Part shown: positions 1 through 9,958 of the stretch, one piece after another | Numbering within the stretch: position 1 is the first letter of the stretch | Layout: every line of letters starts with the position of its first letter | DNA from: Pelagibacterales bacterium SAG-MED30 | GTDB taxonomy: Bacteria; Pseudomonadota; Alphaproteobacteria; Pelagibacterales; Pelagibacteraceae | Assembly (NCBI GenBank): GCA_014653775.1 | Contig: JACWEA010000002.1 | Location: 37,580-101,579 of the forward strand | Direction of reading: 5' to 3' | Length of the DNA: 64,000 nt | Notes under the pieces: generated by a model | Told to the model about the DNA's origin: nothing | Seen by the model: only the letters and a program-made list of their open reading frames with translations | Databases searched by the model: none | Position numbers and translations under genes: made by a program

Positions 1-271
1 AAAAGCCATATCTAAAAAGGATAGAAAAAAAGAAGAAGCTCCTAAAGCAGAAGCTAAAAAGGAAGAAGCTCCTAAAGCAGAAGCTAAAAAGGAAGAAGCT
101 CCTAAAGCAGAAGCTAAAAAAGAAGAAGCTCCTAAAGCAGAAGCTAAAAAAGAAGAAGCTCCTAAAGCAGAAGCTAAAAAAGAAGAAGCTCCTAAAGCAG
201 AAGCTAAAAAAGAAGAAGCTCCTAAAGCAGAAGCTAAAAAGGAAGAAGCTCCTAAAAAAGAAAAAAAATAA
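1..271 (+). CDS. rpsP: C-terminal tail of an edge-truncated protein, probably 30S ribosomal protein S16
   Basis: Only the end of this reading frame is in the window. It is open from the left edge to a TAA at 269-271 and encodes a Lys/Glu/Ala-rich tail starting KAISKKDRKK, followed by seven copies of a ten-residue APKAEAKKEE unit. No folded domain is visible, so the call rests on position. In alphaproteobacteria rpsP lies just upstream of trmD and rplS, and S16 there often ends in a low-complexity Lys/Ala/Glu extension. The gene ends 14 bp before trmD, so the two are likely co-transcribed. RimM is the usual gene between rpsP and trmD; an extended rimM is the main alternative. Confidence 0.5.
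   Translation, partial: KAISKKDRKKEEAPKAEAKKEEAPKAEAKKEEAPKAEAKKEEAPKAEAKKEEAPKAEAKKEEAPKAEAKKEEAPKAEAKKEEAPKKEKK
38..247 (+). repeat. Seven-copy 30-bp in-frame tandem repeat
   Basis: The unit gctcctaaagcagaagctaa plus aaaagaagaa is repeated seven times without a gap, with only A/G wobble between copies, and is followed by a degenerate eighth copy that leads into the stop codon. Each unit adds ten residues (APKAEAKKEE) to the C-terminus of the probable S16 protein. Nearly the same unit occurs in rplS about 1.2 kb downstream. Copy number is likely to vary between strains through slippage or recombination. Confidence 0.95.
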
Positions 272-285
272 CCTAAAGTTTATTT

Positions 286-972
286 ATGTTTCAGGCTCAA
301 ATATTTACTCTTTATCCAGAAATTTTTCCAGGACCTTTAGCTAAGGGTCTTTATGGAAAGGCTTTGAAAAATAAATTGTGGAACTTAAATGTAATCAATA
401 TTAGAGATGCAGCTACTGATAAACATAAAACTGTAGATGATACTCCTTATGGTGGAGGTACAGGAATGTTGCTCAAAGCAGATGTTTTGGCTAACTCAAT
501 TGATAAGAATGTTAAAAAAGGAGATAAAATTTTTTATCTTTCTCCAAAAGGTAAAAAATTTGATCAGAAATTAGCACAAGATATATCAAAAAAAAAATCT
601 ATATCTTTAATATGTGGCCATTTCGAAGGAGTGGATGAAAGAGTTTTGACTACAAGAAATATCGAAGAAATAAGTATAGGAGATTATGTTTTATCTGGAG
701 GTGAGACCGCTGCATTAGTAGTGTTAGATAGCATACTAAGACTTTTACCTGGAGTTTTGGGAAATAATAAATCTTCTATTGAAGAAACGTTTGAAAATAG
801 TCTATTAGAGTATCCTCAATACACAAAACCTCAAATATGGGAGAAAAAAACAGTGCCTGAAGTATTATTATCTGGCGATCATAGTAAAATTAAAGACTGG
901 CGTTTATCTCAATCTGAGGCTATAACACGCGACCGAAGACCAGATTTATGGCAAAAATATAAGAAAGACTAA
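286..972 (+). CDS. trmD: tRNA (guanine-N1)-methyltransferase TrmD
   Basis: TrmD transfers a methyl group from SAM to N1 of G37, next to the anticodon of a subset of tRNAs, and so prevents +1 frameshifting. The 228-residue length is normal for the family. The SPOUT-fold signatures are present: YGGGTGM near residue 56, [10 protein letters not shown] near 112 and [10 protein letters not shown] near 131, which form the knotted SAM-binding loops. It starts at an ATG 14 bp after the preceding stop and ends just before rplS. The trmD-rplS pair is widely conserved, so co-transcription with the ribosomal genes is expected. RimM, often found just upstream, is not visible. Confidence 0.97.
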   Translation: MFQAQIFTLYPEIFPGPLAKGLYGKALKNKLWNLNVINIRDAATDKHKTVDDTPYGGGTGMLLKADVLANSIDKNVKKGDKIFYLSPKGKKFDQKLAQDISKKKSISLICGHFEGVDERVLTTRNIEEISIGDYVLSGGETAALVVLDSILRLLPGVLGNNKSSIEETFENSLLEYPQYTKPQIWEKKTVPEVLLSGDHSKIKDWRLSQSEAITRDRRPDLWQKYKKD

Positions 973-988
973 ATTGTTAAATATTAAA

Positions 989-1537
989 ATGAAAACTATA
1001 GAAGAAATAAACAAGCATAACGTTAAAAAAATTCTTTCTGAAAAAAAAATCCCTGATTTTTTCCCTGGAGATGTGGTTAAGGTTGGAGTTAGAATTACCG
1101 AAGGTAAAAAAGAGAGAATTCAATATTTTGAAGGAGTTTGCATTGCTAAAAAAAGTAGAGATATAAACTCTTCTTTTACAGTTAGAAAAATTTCATTTGG
1201 AGAAGGTGTCGAAAGAACTTTTCCACTATATGGTTCTTTAATAGATTCAATTAAGGTTATAAGATCTGGACAAGTAAGAAGGGCTAAGCTTTATTATTTA
1301 AGGGACAGAACTGGTAAATCAGCAAGAATTGCTGAAAAAATTAGAAAAAAAATTGGAATAGACATTGATGCAAAACCAGAGGCTATAACTGAGGAGAATG
1401 TAATAACTTCTGTAGAAGCTCCTAAAACAGAAGCTAAAAAAGAAGAAGCTCCTAAAGTAGAAGCTAAAAAGGAAGAAGCTCCTAAAGTAGAAGCTGAGAC
1501 AAAAACAAAACTTGAAAATACACCAGAAAAAAAATAA
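989..1537 (+). CDS. rplS: 50S ribosomal protein L19 with a repeat-bearing C-terminal extension
   Basis: L19 is a large-subunit protein at the 30S/50S interface. Residues 1-115 of the 182-residue product match the family ([31 protein letters not shown]). L19 normally stops at about 115-125 residues; here a tail of about 65 residues follows, rich in Glu, Ala and Lys, with nearly three copies of an [10 protein letters not shown] unit. The ORF track begins at TTG 974, but the ATG at 989 gives the usual MKTIEEIN-type N-terminus and is preferred. It lies 16 bp after trmD and 11 bp before leuC. The shared repeat with the upstream probable S16 gene is unusual. Confidence 0.95.
   Translation: MKTIEEINKHNVKKILSEKKIPDFFPGDVVKVGVRITEGKKERIQYFEGVCIAKKSRDINSSFTVRKISFGEGVERTFPLYGSLIDSIKVIRSGQVRRAKLYYLRDRTGKSARIAEKIRKKIGIDIDAKPEAITEENVITSVEAPKTEAKKEEAPKVEAKKEEAPKVEAETKTKLENTPEKK
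1418..1500 (+). repeat. Diverged copies of the 30-bp repeat inside rplS
   Basis: Two full copies and one partial copy of the unit gctcctaaagtagaagctaa plus aaaggaagaa lie in frame in the rplS tail. The unit differs from the repeat at 38-247 at only about two positions, and the reading frame is the same. This points to transfer of the repeat between the two genes by recombination, rather than independent origin. Confidence 0.9.
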
Positions 1538-1548
1538 TTTTTTTTTCA

Positions 1549-2952
1549 ATGCCCAATACTCTTTACGATAAAATTTGGAATGATCACTTAGTGGACCAAC
1601 AAGATGATGGTACAGCTTTATTATTTGTTGATAGACATTTAGTACATGAAGTAACAAGCCCCCAAGCTTTTGAAGGACTTAGAAACTCTAATCGCAAAGT
1701 CAGACATCCAAACTTGACCCTAGCAGTCGCAGATCATAATGTTCCTACAACTGATAGATCAAAAGGTATTTCAGATAAAGAGTCTAAAATTCAAGTTGAT
1801 ACTTTAGATTCTAATTGTAAAAAATTTGGTATTCAGTTATTTGGAATGAATGATAAAAGACAAGGAATTGTACATATCATAGGACCTGAACAAGGTTTTA
1901 CTCAACCTGGTACAGTTATTGTTTGTGGAGATAGTCACACAGCAACACATGGTGCATTTGGTGCTTTAGCATTTGGAATCGGAACTTCAGAAGTTGAGCA
2001 TGTTTTAGCGACCCAAACATTAGTTCAAAAAAAAGCAAACAATTTTAGAATAAATGTAGATGGTAAGCTTCCACTTGGTGTTACTTCAAAGGATGTAATT
2101 CTTCAAATAATAGGAAAAATTGGAACTGCAGGAGGAACAGGTTGTGTAATAGAGTATGCTGGTGATTTAATTAAATCTTTAAGTGTAGAAAATAGAATGA
2201 CAATTTGCAACATGACTATTGAAGGAGGTGCTAGAGCAGGATTAATAGCTCCTGACGAAAAAATATTTAAATATTTAGAAGGAAAACCTATGTCTCCTAA
2301 AGGAAAAGATTGGGAAAAAGCTTTAGAATATTGGAAAAATTTAAAAACAGATGATGGAGCTAATTTTGACAAAGAAATAAATTTAAAAGCCGATGAAATT
2401 TTACCTATGATAACTTGGGGAACATCTCCTCAAGATGTAATTACAATTGAAGAAAAAGTTCCTAATCCACAAAATGAAAAAGATGAAGACAAAAAAAATT
2501 CCTTAGAAAGAGCATTGAATTATATGGGTTTAAAGCCAGACATGGCTGCTAAAGATATTAAAATAGATAAAGTTTTTATTGGAAGTTGTACTAATGGAAG
2601 AATAGAGGATTTAAGAGAGGCAGCAAAAATTTTAAAAGATAAAAAAATAGCTTCCCATGTTCAAGCAATGGTTGTTCCTGGATCTGGATTAGTTAAAGAA
2701 CAAGCAGAACAAGAAGGATTAGATAAAATTTTTGTTAATTCGGGCTTTGAATGGAGAGAACCTGGCTGTTCAATGTGTTTAGCCATGAATGCTGATAAAT
2801 TAAAACCAGAAGAAAGATGTGCTTCTACATCAAATAGAAATTTTGAAGGTAGACAAGGTAGAGGTGGAAGAACTCACCTGGTAAGCCCTGGAATGGCTGC
2901 TGCTGCAGCTATATCAGGAAACCTTGATGATGTTAGAAAGTATCAGAATTAA
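1549..2952 (+). CDS. leuC: 3-isopropylmalate dehydratase large subunit LeuC
   Basis: LeuC with LeuD isomerises 2-isopropylmalate to 3-isopropylmalate in leucine biosynthesis. It is a cytoplasmic aconitase-family protein carrying a [4Fe-4S] cluster. The 467-residue length is typical. [12 protein letters not shown] lies near residue 127, and the cluster cysteines are seen in SCTNG near 347 and PGCSMC near 407. The gene begins 11 bp after rplS and ends 1 bp before leuD. Placement behind ribosomal genes without a visible promoter suggests read-through from the trmD-rplS transcript or a promoter inside rplS. Confidence 0.97.
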   Translation: MPNTLYDKIWNDHLVDQQDDGTALLFVDRHLVHEVTSPQAFEGLRNSNRKVRHPNLTLAVADHNVPTTDRSKGISDKESKIQVDTLDSNCKKFGIQLFGMNDKRQGIVHIIGPEQGFTQPGTVIVCGDSHTATHGAFGALAFGIGTSEVEHVLATQTLVQKKANNFRINVDGKLPLGVTSKDVILQIIGKIGTAGGTGCVIEYAGDLIKSLSVENRMTICNMTIEGGARAGLIAPDEKIFKYLEGKPMSPKGKDWEKALEYWKNLKTDDGANFDKEINLKADEILPMITWGTSPQDVITIEEKVPNPQNEKDEDKKNSLERALNYMGLKPDMAAKDIKIDKVFIGSCTNGRIEDLREAAKILKDKKIASHVQAMVVPGSGLVKEQAEQEGLDKIFVNSGFEWREPGCSMCLAMNADKLKPEERCASTSNRNFEGRQGRGGRTHLVSPGMAAAAAISGNLDDVRKYQN

Positions 2953-2953
2953 T

Positions 2954-3559
2954 ATGCAAAAATTTAGCTCATTAAAAAGTATTCCAGTATATTTACCCTT
3001 AGTAAATATAGATACAGACATGATTATTCCTAAACAATTTTTAAAGACTATAAAAAGAACAGGACTTGGCAAAAACTTATTTTTTGAAATGAGATATGAT
3101 GATCAAGGTAAAGAAATAAATGATTTTATTTTAAATCAAAATCCATTTAATAATTCTAAAATTTTGATAACTGGAAAGAATTTTGGGTGTGGTTCTTCAA
3201 GAGAACATGCTCCTTGGGCATTGTTAGATTTTGGTATTACTTGCATAATTAGTTCGAGTTTTGCAGATATTTTTTATAACAATTGTTTTAAAAATGGAAT
3301 ATTGCCCATTATACTTGATTATGAAAAGATTAAAGAGTTATCAGAATATGCCAATAGAAAAGAGGAAATTTCGGTAGATCTTAAAGAAGAAAAAATTGTT
3401 TATGGAAATAATGAAATTAAATTTGAAATAGATCCATTTAAGAAAAAATGCTTATTAGAAGGATTGGATGATATAGCACTATCATTAAAGAAATTAGATA
3501 AAATTGAAAATTTTGAAAAAGATTTAAGAAACAAAAAATCTTGGATTTTTAATGATTAA
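2954..3559 (+). CDS. leuD: 3-isopropylmalate dehydratase small subunit LeuD
   Basis: This is the swivelling small subunit that completes the isopropylmalate isomerase active site with LeuC. The diagnostic [13 protein letters not shown] loop is present near residue 76. The ORF track starts at 2924 inside leuC, but the ATG at 2954 gives [12 protein letters not shown], the normal LeuD N-terminus, and lies 1 bp after the leuC stop, so that start was chosen (201 residues, typical length). The 3' end overlaps leuB by 8 bp, so the three leu genes are tightly coupled. Confidence 0.96.
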   Translation: MQKFSSLKSIPVYLPLVNIDTDMIIPKQFLKTIKRTGLGKNLFFEMRYDDQGKEINDFILNQNPFNNSKILITGKNFGCGSSREHAPWALLDFGITCIISSSFADIFYNNCFKNGILPIILDYEKIKELSEYANRKEEISVDLKEEKIVYGNNEIKFEIDPFKKKCLLEGLDDIALSLKKLDKIENFEKDLRNKKSWIFND

Positions 3560-4658
3560 AGTAAAAAAAAGAAAAATATTATTGTTACCTGGAGATGGAA
3601 TAGGTCCAGAAGTTATTGAGGAAGTAAAAAAGATAATTAATTGGCTCAATAATAAAAAATCTCTAGACTTTGAAATTGATGAGGATCTTGCTGGAGGATG
3701 TTCCTACGATAAATATGGAACACCAATAACTGATGAAGTATTTTATAAAGCATTAGAAAGTGCTGTTGTTATGCTTGGTGCTGTAGGTGGTCCGAAATGG
3801 GATAAAGTAGAGTTTTCAAAAAAACCTGAAAGAGCGTTATTAAAACTTAGAAAAGAATTAAAGCTATTTGCAAATTTAAGACCAGCAATATGTTTTAAGC
3901 AATTAGTAGATGCATCAACTTTAAAACCAGAAATTGTTTCTGGCCTAGATATTATGATTGTTAGAGAATTAACAGGTGGAATATATTTTGGTGAACCACG
4001 AGGAATTAAACCTATAGAAAATGGTGAAAGGAAAGGAATTAATACTCACACTTACACGAGTAACGAGATAATTAGAGTTGCTAAAATTGCATTTGATTTA
4101 GCAAAAAAAAGATCAAATAAAGTTACATCTTGTGAAAAGTCAAATGTAATGGAAGCTGGACAGCTCTGGAAAGAGGAGGTTCAGGCTTTACATGATAAAG
4201 AATATAAAGAAGTAGAATTGAGTCACATGCTTGCAGATAATTGTGCTATGCAGTTATTAAGAAATCCTAAACAATTTGATGTAATCGTAACAGATAACTT
4301 ATTTGGAGATATGTTATCTGATCAAGCATCAATGCTCACAGGATCTTTAGGTTTATTGCCCTCAGCATCTTTAGGTGCAAAAAATAAAGATGGTGAAATG
4401 AGAGCCATGTATGAGCCTATTCATGGTTCAGCCCCAGATATTGCTGGCAAAGGAATAGCAAATCCTATTGCCTCTATATTGAGTTTTGCTATGGCTTTAA
4501 AATATTCTTTAGAGCTAGATAAAGAGGCAGAAGCCTTAGAAAAAGCAGTGCAAGACGTACTAAATGATGGCTTAAGAACAAAAGATATTCTATCAAATGG
4601 AATGAAAGAAGTTTCAACTTCTCAAATGGGTGATGCAATAATTTCAAAATTGCAATAA
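3552..4658 (+). CDS. leuB: 3-isopropylmalate dehydrogenase LeuB
   Basis: LeuB oxidatively decarboxylates 3-isopropylmalate to 2-ketoisocaproate using NAD+, the last step before transamination to leucine. The 368-residue length is normal. The N-terminal [11 protein letters not shown] motif and the metal/substrate region [14 protein letters not shown] near residue 248 are intact, with [10 protein letters not shown] after it. It overlaps leuD by 8 bp. In many proteobacteria asd follows leuB; here asd lies more than 5 kb downstream because four DMSP-related genes sit between. Confidence 0.97.
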   Translation: MIKVKKRKILLLPGDGIGPEVIEEVKKIINWLNNKKSLDFEIDEDLAGGCSYDKYGTPITDEVFYKALESAVVMLGAVGGPKWDKVEFSKKPERALLKLRKELKLFANLRPAICFKQLVDASTLKPEIVSGLDIMIVRELTGGIYFGEPRGIKPIENGERKGINTHTYTSNEIIRVAKIAFDLAKKRSNKVTSCEKSNVMEAGQLWKEEVQALHDKEYKEVELSHMLADNCAMQLLRNPKQFDVIVTDNLFGDMLSDQASMLTGSLGLLPSASLGAKNKDGEMRAMYEPIHGSAPDIAGKGIANPIASILSFAMALKYSLELDKEAEALEKAVQDVLNDGLRTKDILSNGMKEVSTSQMGDAIISKLQ

Positions 4659-4685
4659 TCTATTAATTATCCTAAACTATTTTTT

Positions 4686-6449
4686 ATGCCAAGCTATACT
4701 GCTCCTGTCGATGATATGATGTTTCTTTTTGAGAAATTAAGGGATAATAAAAATTATAATGAGTTAGAAAAATATAAAGAAGTTAGTCCTGATCTTGTTA
4801 AAGATATTTTAGAGGAAGCCGCAAAAATAAATCAAAATTTAATTTTACCACTTGCAAAAGTTGGAGATGAAAATCCTGCAGTTTTAGAAAATGGAGTAGT
4901 AAGAACTCCTCCTGGATATAAAGAAGCATATCAGAAATATATTGAAGATGGTTGGACTTCTTTATCTTGTGATCCTAAATATGGTGGTCAAGGAATGCCA
5001 AAGACAGTTAGTGCATTTTTTGATGAGATGCTTTCTTCAGCAAGTTTATCTTTTAAACTTTATAGCGAACTTAGTATAGGTGCATATAATTGTATTAATC
5101 ATCATGCTTCAGATGAAATAAAAAATAAATATTTACCGAAAATAGTTGAAGGTAAATGGAGTGGTACGATGTGTTTGACCGAACCTGTTTGTGGAACAGA
5201 TTTAGGACTTTTAAAAACAAAAGCAGAAAAACAAACTGATGGAACATACAAAATTAGTGGTCAAAAAATATTTATTACTTCTGGAGATCAAGATTTAACA
5301 GAAAATATTATTCATTTAGTAATTGCTAGAGCAACAGACTCTCCAGCAGGTACTAAGGGTATAAGTTTATTTTTAGTTCCAAAATTTGCAGTAAATGAAG
5401 ATGGAAGTATAGGTTCAAGAAATGGAATATCGACAGGATCTATCGAAAGTAAAATGGGAATAAAAGGTTCAGCAACATGTGTACTAAACTTTGATGAAGC
5501 GACAGGTTATATTATTGGCAAAAAAGATAAAGGTTTAAGCGCAATGTTTACAATGATGAATCTTGAGAGGATTGTTGTTGGTATTCAAGGTCTAGGAATA
5601 TCAGAAATCGCTTATCAAAATTCACTTGCTTATGCTAAAGAAAGAAAGCAAGGTAAAACTAATAATACAAAATCAACTAATGGTGCTGATTTTATAATTG
5701 AACATCCAGATATTAGAAAATCTCTATTAAATATGAAATCGATTATAGAGGGTGAGAGAGCATTATGTTTTTGGTTATCTCAACAAACCGAAGTTAGTCT
5801 TAATCATCCAGATGAAAAAATTCGTCAAGAAGCATCTGATTATGTTTCATTAATGACTCCTGTAGTAAAATCTCTATTTACAGATTTAGGCATGGAAATT
5901 ACTAATGATGCTATGCAAATTCATGGAGGTTATGGTTATACGAAAGATCAAGGAATAGAGCAATTATACAGAGATAATAGAATAACACCAATATATGAAG
6001 GAACAAATTCTGTACAAGCAGCAGATTTAGTTTTTAGAAAATTATCTAATAAAAATGGAAATATAATTAATAAGTTTTTAGATTTAATTAAGAATGAAAC
6101 TAACTCAAGTAATGAAAAGATTAAGCCATTTATTAAGGAATTTACCCATTATTTGAATATTTTAGCCAAGTTTAGTGAATGGATAAATGAAAAAGCAAAA
6201 TCAGATAAAGACGATGTAAGTGCAGCAGCAAATGATTATTTAAAGACTCTTGGATTTGTCTCTGTTGCTTATGCCTGGATTAAAGTTCTAGAAGTAAGTT
6301 TTAAAGACTATAATGAGAACAAAAATTTTTATGAAGATAAAATAAATACTGCTAAATTTTATTTTGAGAAAGTCTTACCTAGAGCAGAACAACATTACAA
6401 AACTGCTATCTCTGGTAGCTCAAACATAATGAATTTTAAATTCAATTAA
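4686..6449 (+). CDS. dmdC: Acyl-CoA dehydrogenase, probable 3-methylmercaptopropionyl-CoA dehydrogenase DmdC
   Basis: This is a 587-residue FAD-dependent acyl-CoA dehydrogenase of the longer subclass that includes DmdC. DmdC oxidises methylmercaptopropionyl-CoA to methylthioacryloyl-CoA in DMSP demethylation. CLTEPVCGTDLG (FAD/substrate region) lies near residue 161, and MQIHGGYGYTKDQGIEQLYR with PIYEGTNSVQ near 415-440 is the C-terminal FAD-binding and catalytic region. It starts 27 bp after leuB and ends 1 bp before dmdB. The family alone would fit any medium or long acyl-CoA substrate; the assignment rests on the neighbours dmdB and dmdA. Confidence 0.88.
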   Translation: MPSYTAPVDDMMFLFEKLRDNKNYNELEKYKEVSPDLVKDILEEAAKINQNLILPLAKVGDENPAVLENGVVRTPPGYKEAYQKYIEDGWTSLSCDPKYGGQGMPKTVSAFFDEMLSSASLSFKLYSELSIGAYNCINHHASDEIKNKYLPKIVEGKWSGTMCLTEPVCGTDLGLLKTKAEKQTDGTYKISGQKIFITSGDQDLTENIIHLVIARATDSPAGTKGISLFLVPKFAVNEDGSIGSRNGISTGSIESKMGIKGSATCVLNFDEATGYIIGKKDKGLSAMFTMMNLERIVVGIQGLGISEIAYQNSLAYAKERKQGKTNNTKSTNGADFIIEHPDIRKSLLNMKSIIEGERALCFWLSQQTEVSLNHPDEKIRQEASDYVSLMTPVVKSLFTDLGMEITNDAMQIHGGYGYTKDQGIEQLYRDNRITPIYEGTNSVQAADLVFRKLSNKNGNIINKFLDLIKNETNSSNEKIKPFIKEFTHYLNILAKFSEWINEKAKSDKDDVSAAANDYLKTLGFVSVAYAWIKVLEVSFKDYNENKNFYEDKINTAKFYFEKVLPRAEQHYKTAISGSSNIMNFKFN

Positions 6450-6450
6450 T

Positions 6451-8067
6451 ATGAGTCATTACGATACAAATCTAGAAAAAAATAGTGCAAATTATGTTCC
6501 GTTAACACCATTATCTTTTTTGGAAAGAGCTAAAGATGTTTATCCAAATTATGAGGCAATAGTTTATGAAGATCGAAAGTATACTTGGAGCAAGGTTTTT
6601 AAAAGAGCTACTAAATTTGCTAGTGCACTTGAAAAAATCGGTATTGAAAAAGGAGACACTGTTTCATTTTTAGCCTTCAATACTCCAGAAATTTTTGAAG
6701 CTCATTATTCAGTACCTATGACAGGCGCTGTATTGAATACAATTAATATAAGATTAGATGCTAACACAATAGCTTATATTTTAAAACACAGTGATGCAAA
6801 AGTATTAGTTGTAGATAGACAACTTCATATAGAGGTTAAAAAAGCATTAAGTAAGTTAGATAAAAAAATTTTTGTAATAGATATTCATGATAAATTTGCA
6901 GATCAATCAAAATTAGAAAAAATTGGTGACTTAGAGTATGAAAGTTTTTTAAATACAGGTGAAGATGAATATGTTTGGAAAATGCCTAAAGATGAATGGC
7001 AAGCTATATCATTAAGCTATACCTCTGGAACAACTGGAAATCCAAAAGGGGTTGTTTATCATCATAGAGGAGCATATCTAATGTCTACAGGAAGTGCAGT
7101 GGCTTGGAATATGCCAAATAGATTAAATTTTTTAACAATAGTACCAATGTTTCATTGTAATGGCTGGTGTTATCCTTGGACTGTTCCAATGTTAAATGGA
7201 AGAACTATCTGTTTAAGAAATATAGATGTAAAAAAAATTTTTGAATTAATAGATAAATATAACATTACTCATTTTGGTGGTGCACCTATTGTATTAAATA
7301 TGATAACTAGTGCTCCTGAAAGTGATAGAAAACAATTAAAGAATAAAGTTCAAGTACTTACTGCAGGAGCACCTCCTCCAAGTATAATTTTTAAAAAGAT
7401 GAAACAACTTGGATTTGAAGTGATGCATGTTTATGGATTAACCGAAACTTATGGTCATGTTACTCAGTGTGCTTGGAATAATGCCTGGAATGAACTTGAT
7501 GAAGATAAACAAAATGAAATTAAAGCTAGACAAGGTGTTAGATACCCTAACCTTGAAGGTGCAACTATTATGAATCCAGAAACAATGAAAGAAGTTCCTA
7601 GAGATGGAAAAACTATCGGTGAAATCATGTTGAGAGGTAACGTAGTTATGAAAGGTTATTTTAAAGATAAAGCCGCAACTGATAAAGCTATGGCTGGGGG
7701 CTGGTTTCATTCAGGAGATCTAGCTGTAATACACCCTGATGGGTACGTTAAAATACAAGACAGATCAAAAGATATAATTATTTCAGGAGGAGAAAACATA
7801 TCTTCTATTGAAATAGAAAATACATTATCGAAACATCCTTCGGTATCTATTGCCGCGGTAGTCGCTAAACCAGATGAAAAATGGGGAGAAGTACCTTGTG
7901 CATTTATTGAGTCTGTTAAAGATAAACCCATCACTGAAAAAGAATTAATTGATTTTTGTAAAGAAACTTTAGCTGGATTTAAGGTACCAAAACAAGTTAT
8001 TTTCTGTGAATTACCTAAAACTTCTACAGGTAAAATTCAAAAATTTGAATTGAGAAAAAAATTTTAG
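6451..8067 (+). CDS. dmdB: AMP-forming acyl-CoA ligase, probable methylmercaptopropionate-CoA ligase DmdB
   Basis: DmdB activates 3-methylmercaptopropionate, the product of DmdA, to its CoA thioester with ATP. The 538-residue protein is a complete ANL-superfamily ligase: P-loop YTSGTTGNPKG near residue 190, GLTETYG near 329, HSGDLAVIHPDGY near 420, the hinge DRSKDIIISGGENISS near 435, and the C-terminal catalytic lysine in PKTSTGKIQK near 527. It follows dmdC by 1 bp. A general medium-chain or short-chain fatty acid ligase is possible by sequence alone, but the position beside dmdA and dmdC supports DmdB. Confidence 0.88.
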   Translation: MSHYDTNLEKNSANYVPLTPLSFLERAKDVYPNYEAIVYEDRKYTWSKVFKRATKFASALEKIGIEKGDTVSFLAFNTPEIFEAHYSVPMTGAVLNTINIRLDANTIAYILKHSDAKVLVVDRQLHIEVKKALSKLDKKIFVIDIHDKFADQSKLEKIGDLEYESFLNTGEDEYVWKMPKDEWQAISLSYTSGTTGNPKGVVYHHRGAYLMSTGSAVAWNMPNRLNFLTIVPMFHCNGWCYPWTVPMLNGRTICLRNIDVKKIFELIDKYNITHFGGAPIVLNMITSAPESDRKQLKNKVQVLTAGAPPPSIIFKKMKQLGFEVMHVYGLTETYGHVTQCAWNNAWNELDEDKQNEIKARQGVRYPNLEGATIMNPETMKEVPRDGKTIGEIMLRGNVVMKGYFKDKAATDKAMAGGWFHSGDLAVIHPDGYVKIQDRSKDIIISGGENISSIEIENTLSKHPSVSIAAVVAKPDEKWGEVPCAFIESVKDKPITEKELIDFCKETLAGFKVPKQVIFCELPKTSTGKIQKFELRKKF

Positions 8068-8075
8068 GTAATTAA

Positions 8076-8852
8076 TTGATATTTAAAATAGAAAATAAAA
8101 GTGTTTATGCTTCAGATGCAGGACAAGGTATAAATAATTCTAAAGACACTATTGTTTTTCTCCATGGAAGTGGTCTTTCTCATATCGTTTGGTCTTTAAT
8201 TGAACAATTTTTTTCTAACAAAAATTTTAATGTGCTATCTATTGATTTACCTGGTCATGGAAATTCCGAAGGTCCTTGTTTAGATAGTATTGAAAAAATT
8301 GCGGATTGGTTAGAAAAAGTTTTTTCAGAACTAAAATTGGATAAAGTAATAATTGTTGGACACTCTCAAGGTTGTTTAGAAGCACTTGAATATTCTATTA
8401 AATACAAAAGTAGATTAAAAAAAATAGTTTTTGTTGGTGGTTCTTACAGTATGCCAGTAAATAAAGATTTAATTGATTTAGCATCTAATGGAGATTCTGA
8501 TGCTGTTAAATTAATGATGAAGTGGGGATATGAGGGTTCTAAAAAATTTATAGGTGGAAATCCTATAAAAAGAATAATTCAATCCTCTAGAGATATAAGT
8601 AAAATTTTAGCGATTGACCTTATTGCGTGCAACAATTATTCAAACGGACTCTATGCTGCTAAGGCAATAGATTGTCCAACTTTGTTAATTTTAGGAGAGT
8701 TAGACAAAATGATAAATTTAGAGATTGGAAAAAAATTTGCAAACTTAGTTAAAAATTCGACAACACATATAATTGAAGGATGTGGTCATATGATTATGAT
8801 TGAAAATGCGTTTGAAATGAGAGAAAAGGTCTTAGAATTTTTAATAAAATGA
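8076..8852 (+). CDS. Alpha/beta-fold hydrolase in the DMSP demethylation cluster
   Basis: This is a 258-residue alpha/beta hydrolase of unknown substrate. The visible elements are the oxyanion-hole [12 protein letters not shown] near residue 28, the nucleophile elbow GHSQGC near 97 (Ser nucleophile), an acidic residue in LGELDKMI near 212 and the catalytic His in GCGHMIMIE near 236. There is no signal peptide, so it is likely cytoplasmic. The start is a TTG 8 bp after dmdB, and the stop overlaps the dmdA start as ATGA. This coupling suggests a role in DMSP or methylmercaptopropionate metabolism, for example hydrolysis of a CoA thioester intermediate, but that is inference; ester hydrolase or lactonase activity is equally open. 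Confidence 0.85.
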   Translation: MIFKIENKSVYASDAGQGINNSKDTIVFLHGSGLSHIVWSLIEQFFSNKNFNVLSIDLPGHGNSEGPCLDSIEKIADWLEKVFSELKLDKVIIVGHSQGCLEALEYSIKYKSRLKKIVFVGGSYSMPVNKDLIDLASNGDSDAVKLMMKWGYEGSKKFIGGNPIKRIIQSSRDISKILAIDLIACNNYSNGLYAAKAIDCPTLLILGELDKMINLEIGKKFANLVKNSTTHIIEGCGHMIMIENAFEMREKVLEFLIK

Positions 8853-9958
8853 AAAATTTTCCAATTGTAAAATCGAGAAGATTAAGAAGTACTCCTTATA
8901 CTGACAGGATAGAGTCTCATGGTGTAAGTAGCTATACAGTTTATAATCATATGTTGCTACCAGCAACATTTAAATCTTTAGAGTCTGATTACGAACATTT
9001 AAAAAAATTTGTACAAGTATGGGATGTAGCAGCAGAGAGACAAGTAGAAATTAAGGGTAAAGATTCTGCAAAACTTGTTCAATTAATGACATGTAGAGAT
9101 TTATCTAAATCAAAAGTTGGCAAGTGTTATTATTCACCTTTAATTGATGATCAAGGTTATTTAGTAAATGATCCAATTATTAATAAATTAGCAGAAGATA
9201 GATGGTGGCTTTCTATCGCAGATTCTGATGTGATATTTTTTGCAAAAGGTCTTGCAGCAGGAAATAAACTTGATGTTGATATCAAAGAACCAAATGTGAA
9301 TATTTTAGCTGTTCAGGGACCTCGCTCTGATGACTTAATGGAAAAATTATTTGGTAATCAAATAAGACAGTTAAAATTTTTTAATTTTAATTATTATGAA
9401 TTTAAAGGTAATAAATATTTTATAGCTAGATCAGGATGGTCAAAACAAGGAGGTTTTGAGATTTATGTTGAAGATAATTCAGCTGGCCAAGATCTTTATG
9501 ATTATTTATTCGAATATGGAAAAGAATTTAATGTTAGAGCGGGTTGTCCAAATTTAATTGAAAGAATAGAGTCAGCATTATTATCTTATGGAAATGATTT
9601 TGATAATAGAGATAACCCTTTTGAAGCAAATTTTGATAAGTTTGTAAACCTTGATTCAGAAGTTAACTTTTTAGGAAAAGAAAAACTTAAAAAAATAAGA
9701 AAAGAAGGAATAAAAAGAAAATTGATGGGTGTTATTATAGATCATAATAAAATCGATATGTATTGTGAAAAAACATTGTTGGATGACAGTAATAATGTAG
9801 TAGGTTATGTAAGATCAGCTACATATTCCCCAACCTTTAAAAAGGTTATAGGGATTGCAATGATTAATAAACCCTATTGGAGCTCTAAAGATCAATTTAA
9901 AATAGATATTGATGAAAAAATATTTGTAGGAACAGTTTGCGATTTACCCTTCATTTAG
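8849..9958 (+). CDS. dmdA: DMSP demethylase DmdA
   Basis: DmdA transfers a methyl group from dimethylsulfoniopropionate to tetrahydrofolate, giving methylmercaptopropionate and 5-methyl-THF. It is a 369-residue member of the GcvT (aminomethyltransferase) family. I recognise the SAR11 DmdA type from its N-terminus ([19 protein letters not shown]), [18 protein letters not shown] near 58, TCRDLSKSK near 84, the folate-region segment [17 protein letters not shown] near 194, and the C-terminal VCDLPFI. It overlaps the hydrolase gene by 4 bp and ends 15 bp before asd. A GcvT paralogue acting on another methylated compound is much less likely, given dmdB and dmdC next door. Confidence 0.95.
   Translation: MKNFPIVKSRRLRSTPYTDRIESHGVSSYTVYNHMLLPATFKSLESDYEHLKKFVQVWDVAAERQVEIKGKDSAKLVQLMTCRDLSKSKVGKCYYSPLIDDQGYLVNDPIINKLAEDRWWLSIADSDVIFFAKGLAAGNKLDVDIKEPNVNILAVQGPRSDDLMEKLFGNQIRQLKFFNFNYYEFKGNKYFIARSGWSKQGGFEIYVEDNSAGQDLYDYLFEYGKEFNVRAGCPNLIERIESALLSYGNDFDNRDNPFEANFDKFVNLDSEVNFLGKEKLKKIRKEGIKRKLMGVIIDHNKIDMYCEKTLLDDSNNVVGYVRSATYSPTFKKVIGIAMINKPYWSSKDQFKIDIDEKIFVGTVCDLPFI

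Noticed and set aside
38-247. Regular 30-bp repeats as a CRISPR array
   Set aside because: The units abut with no unique spacers and stay in one reading frame, so they are a coding tandem repeat.
1319-1657. Antisense 112-residue ORF
   Set aside because: It is the complement of the low-complexity rplS tail and has no family resemblance.
2924-2953. Upstream leuD start at 2924 from the ORF track
   Set aside because: It lies inside leuC and adds residues not found in LeuD; ATG 2954 gives the normal N-terminus.
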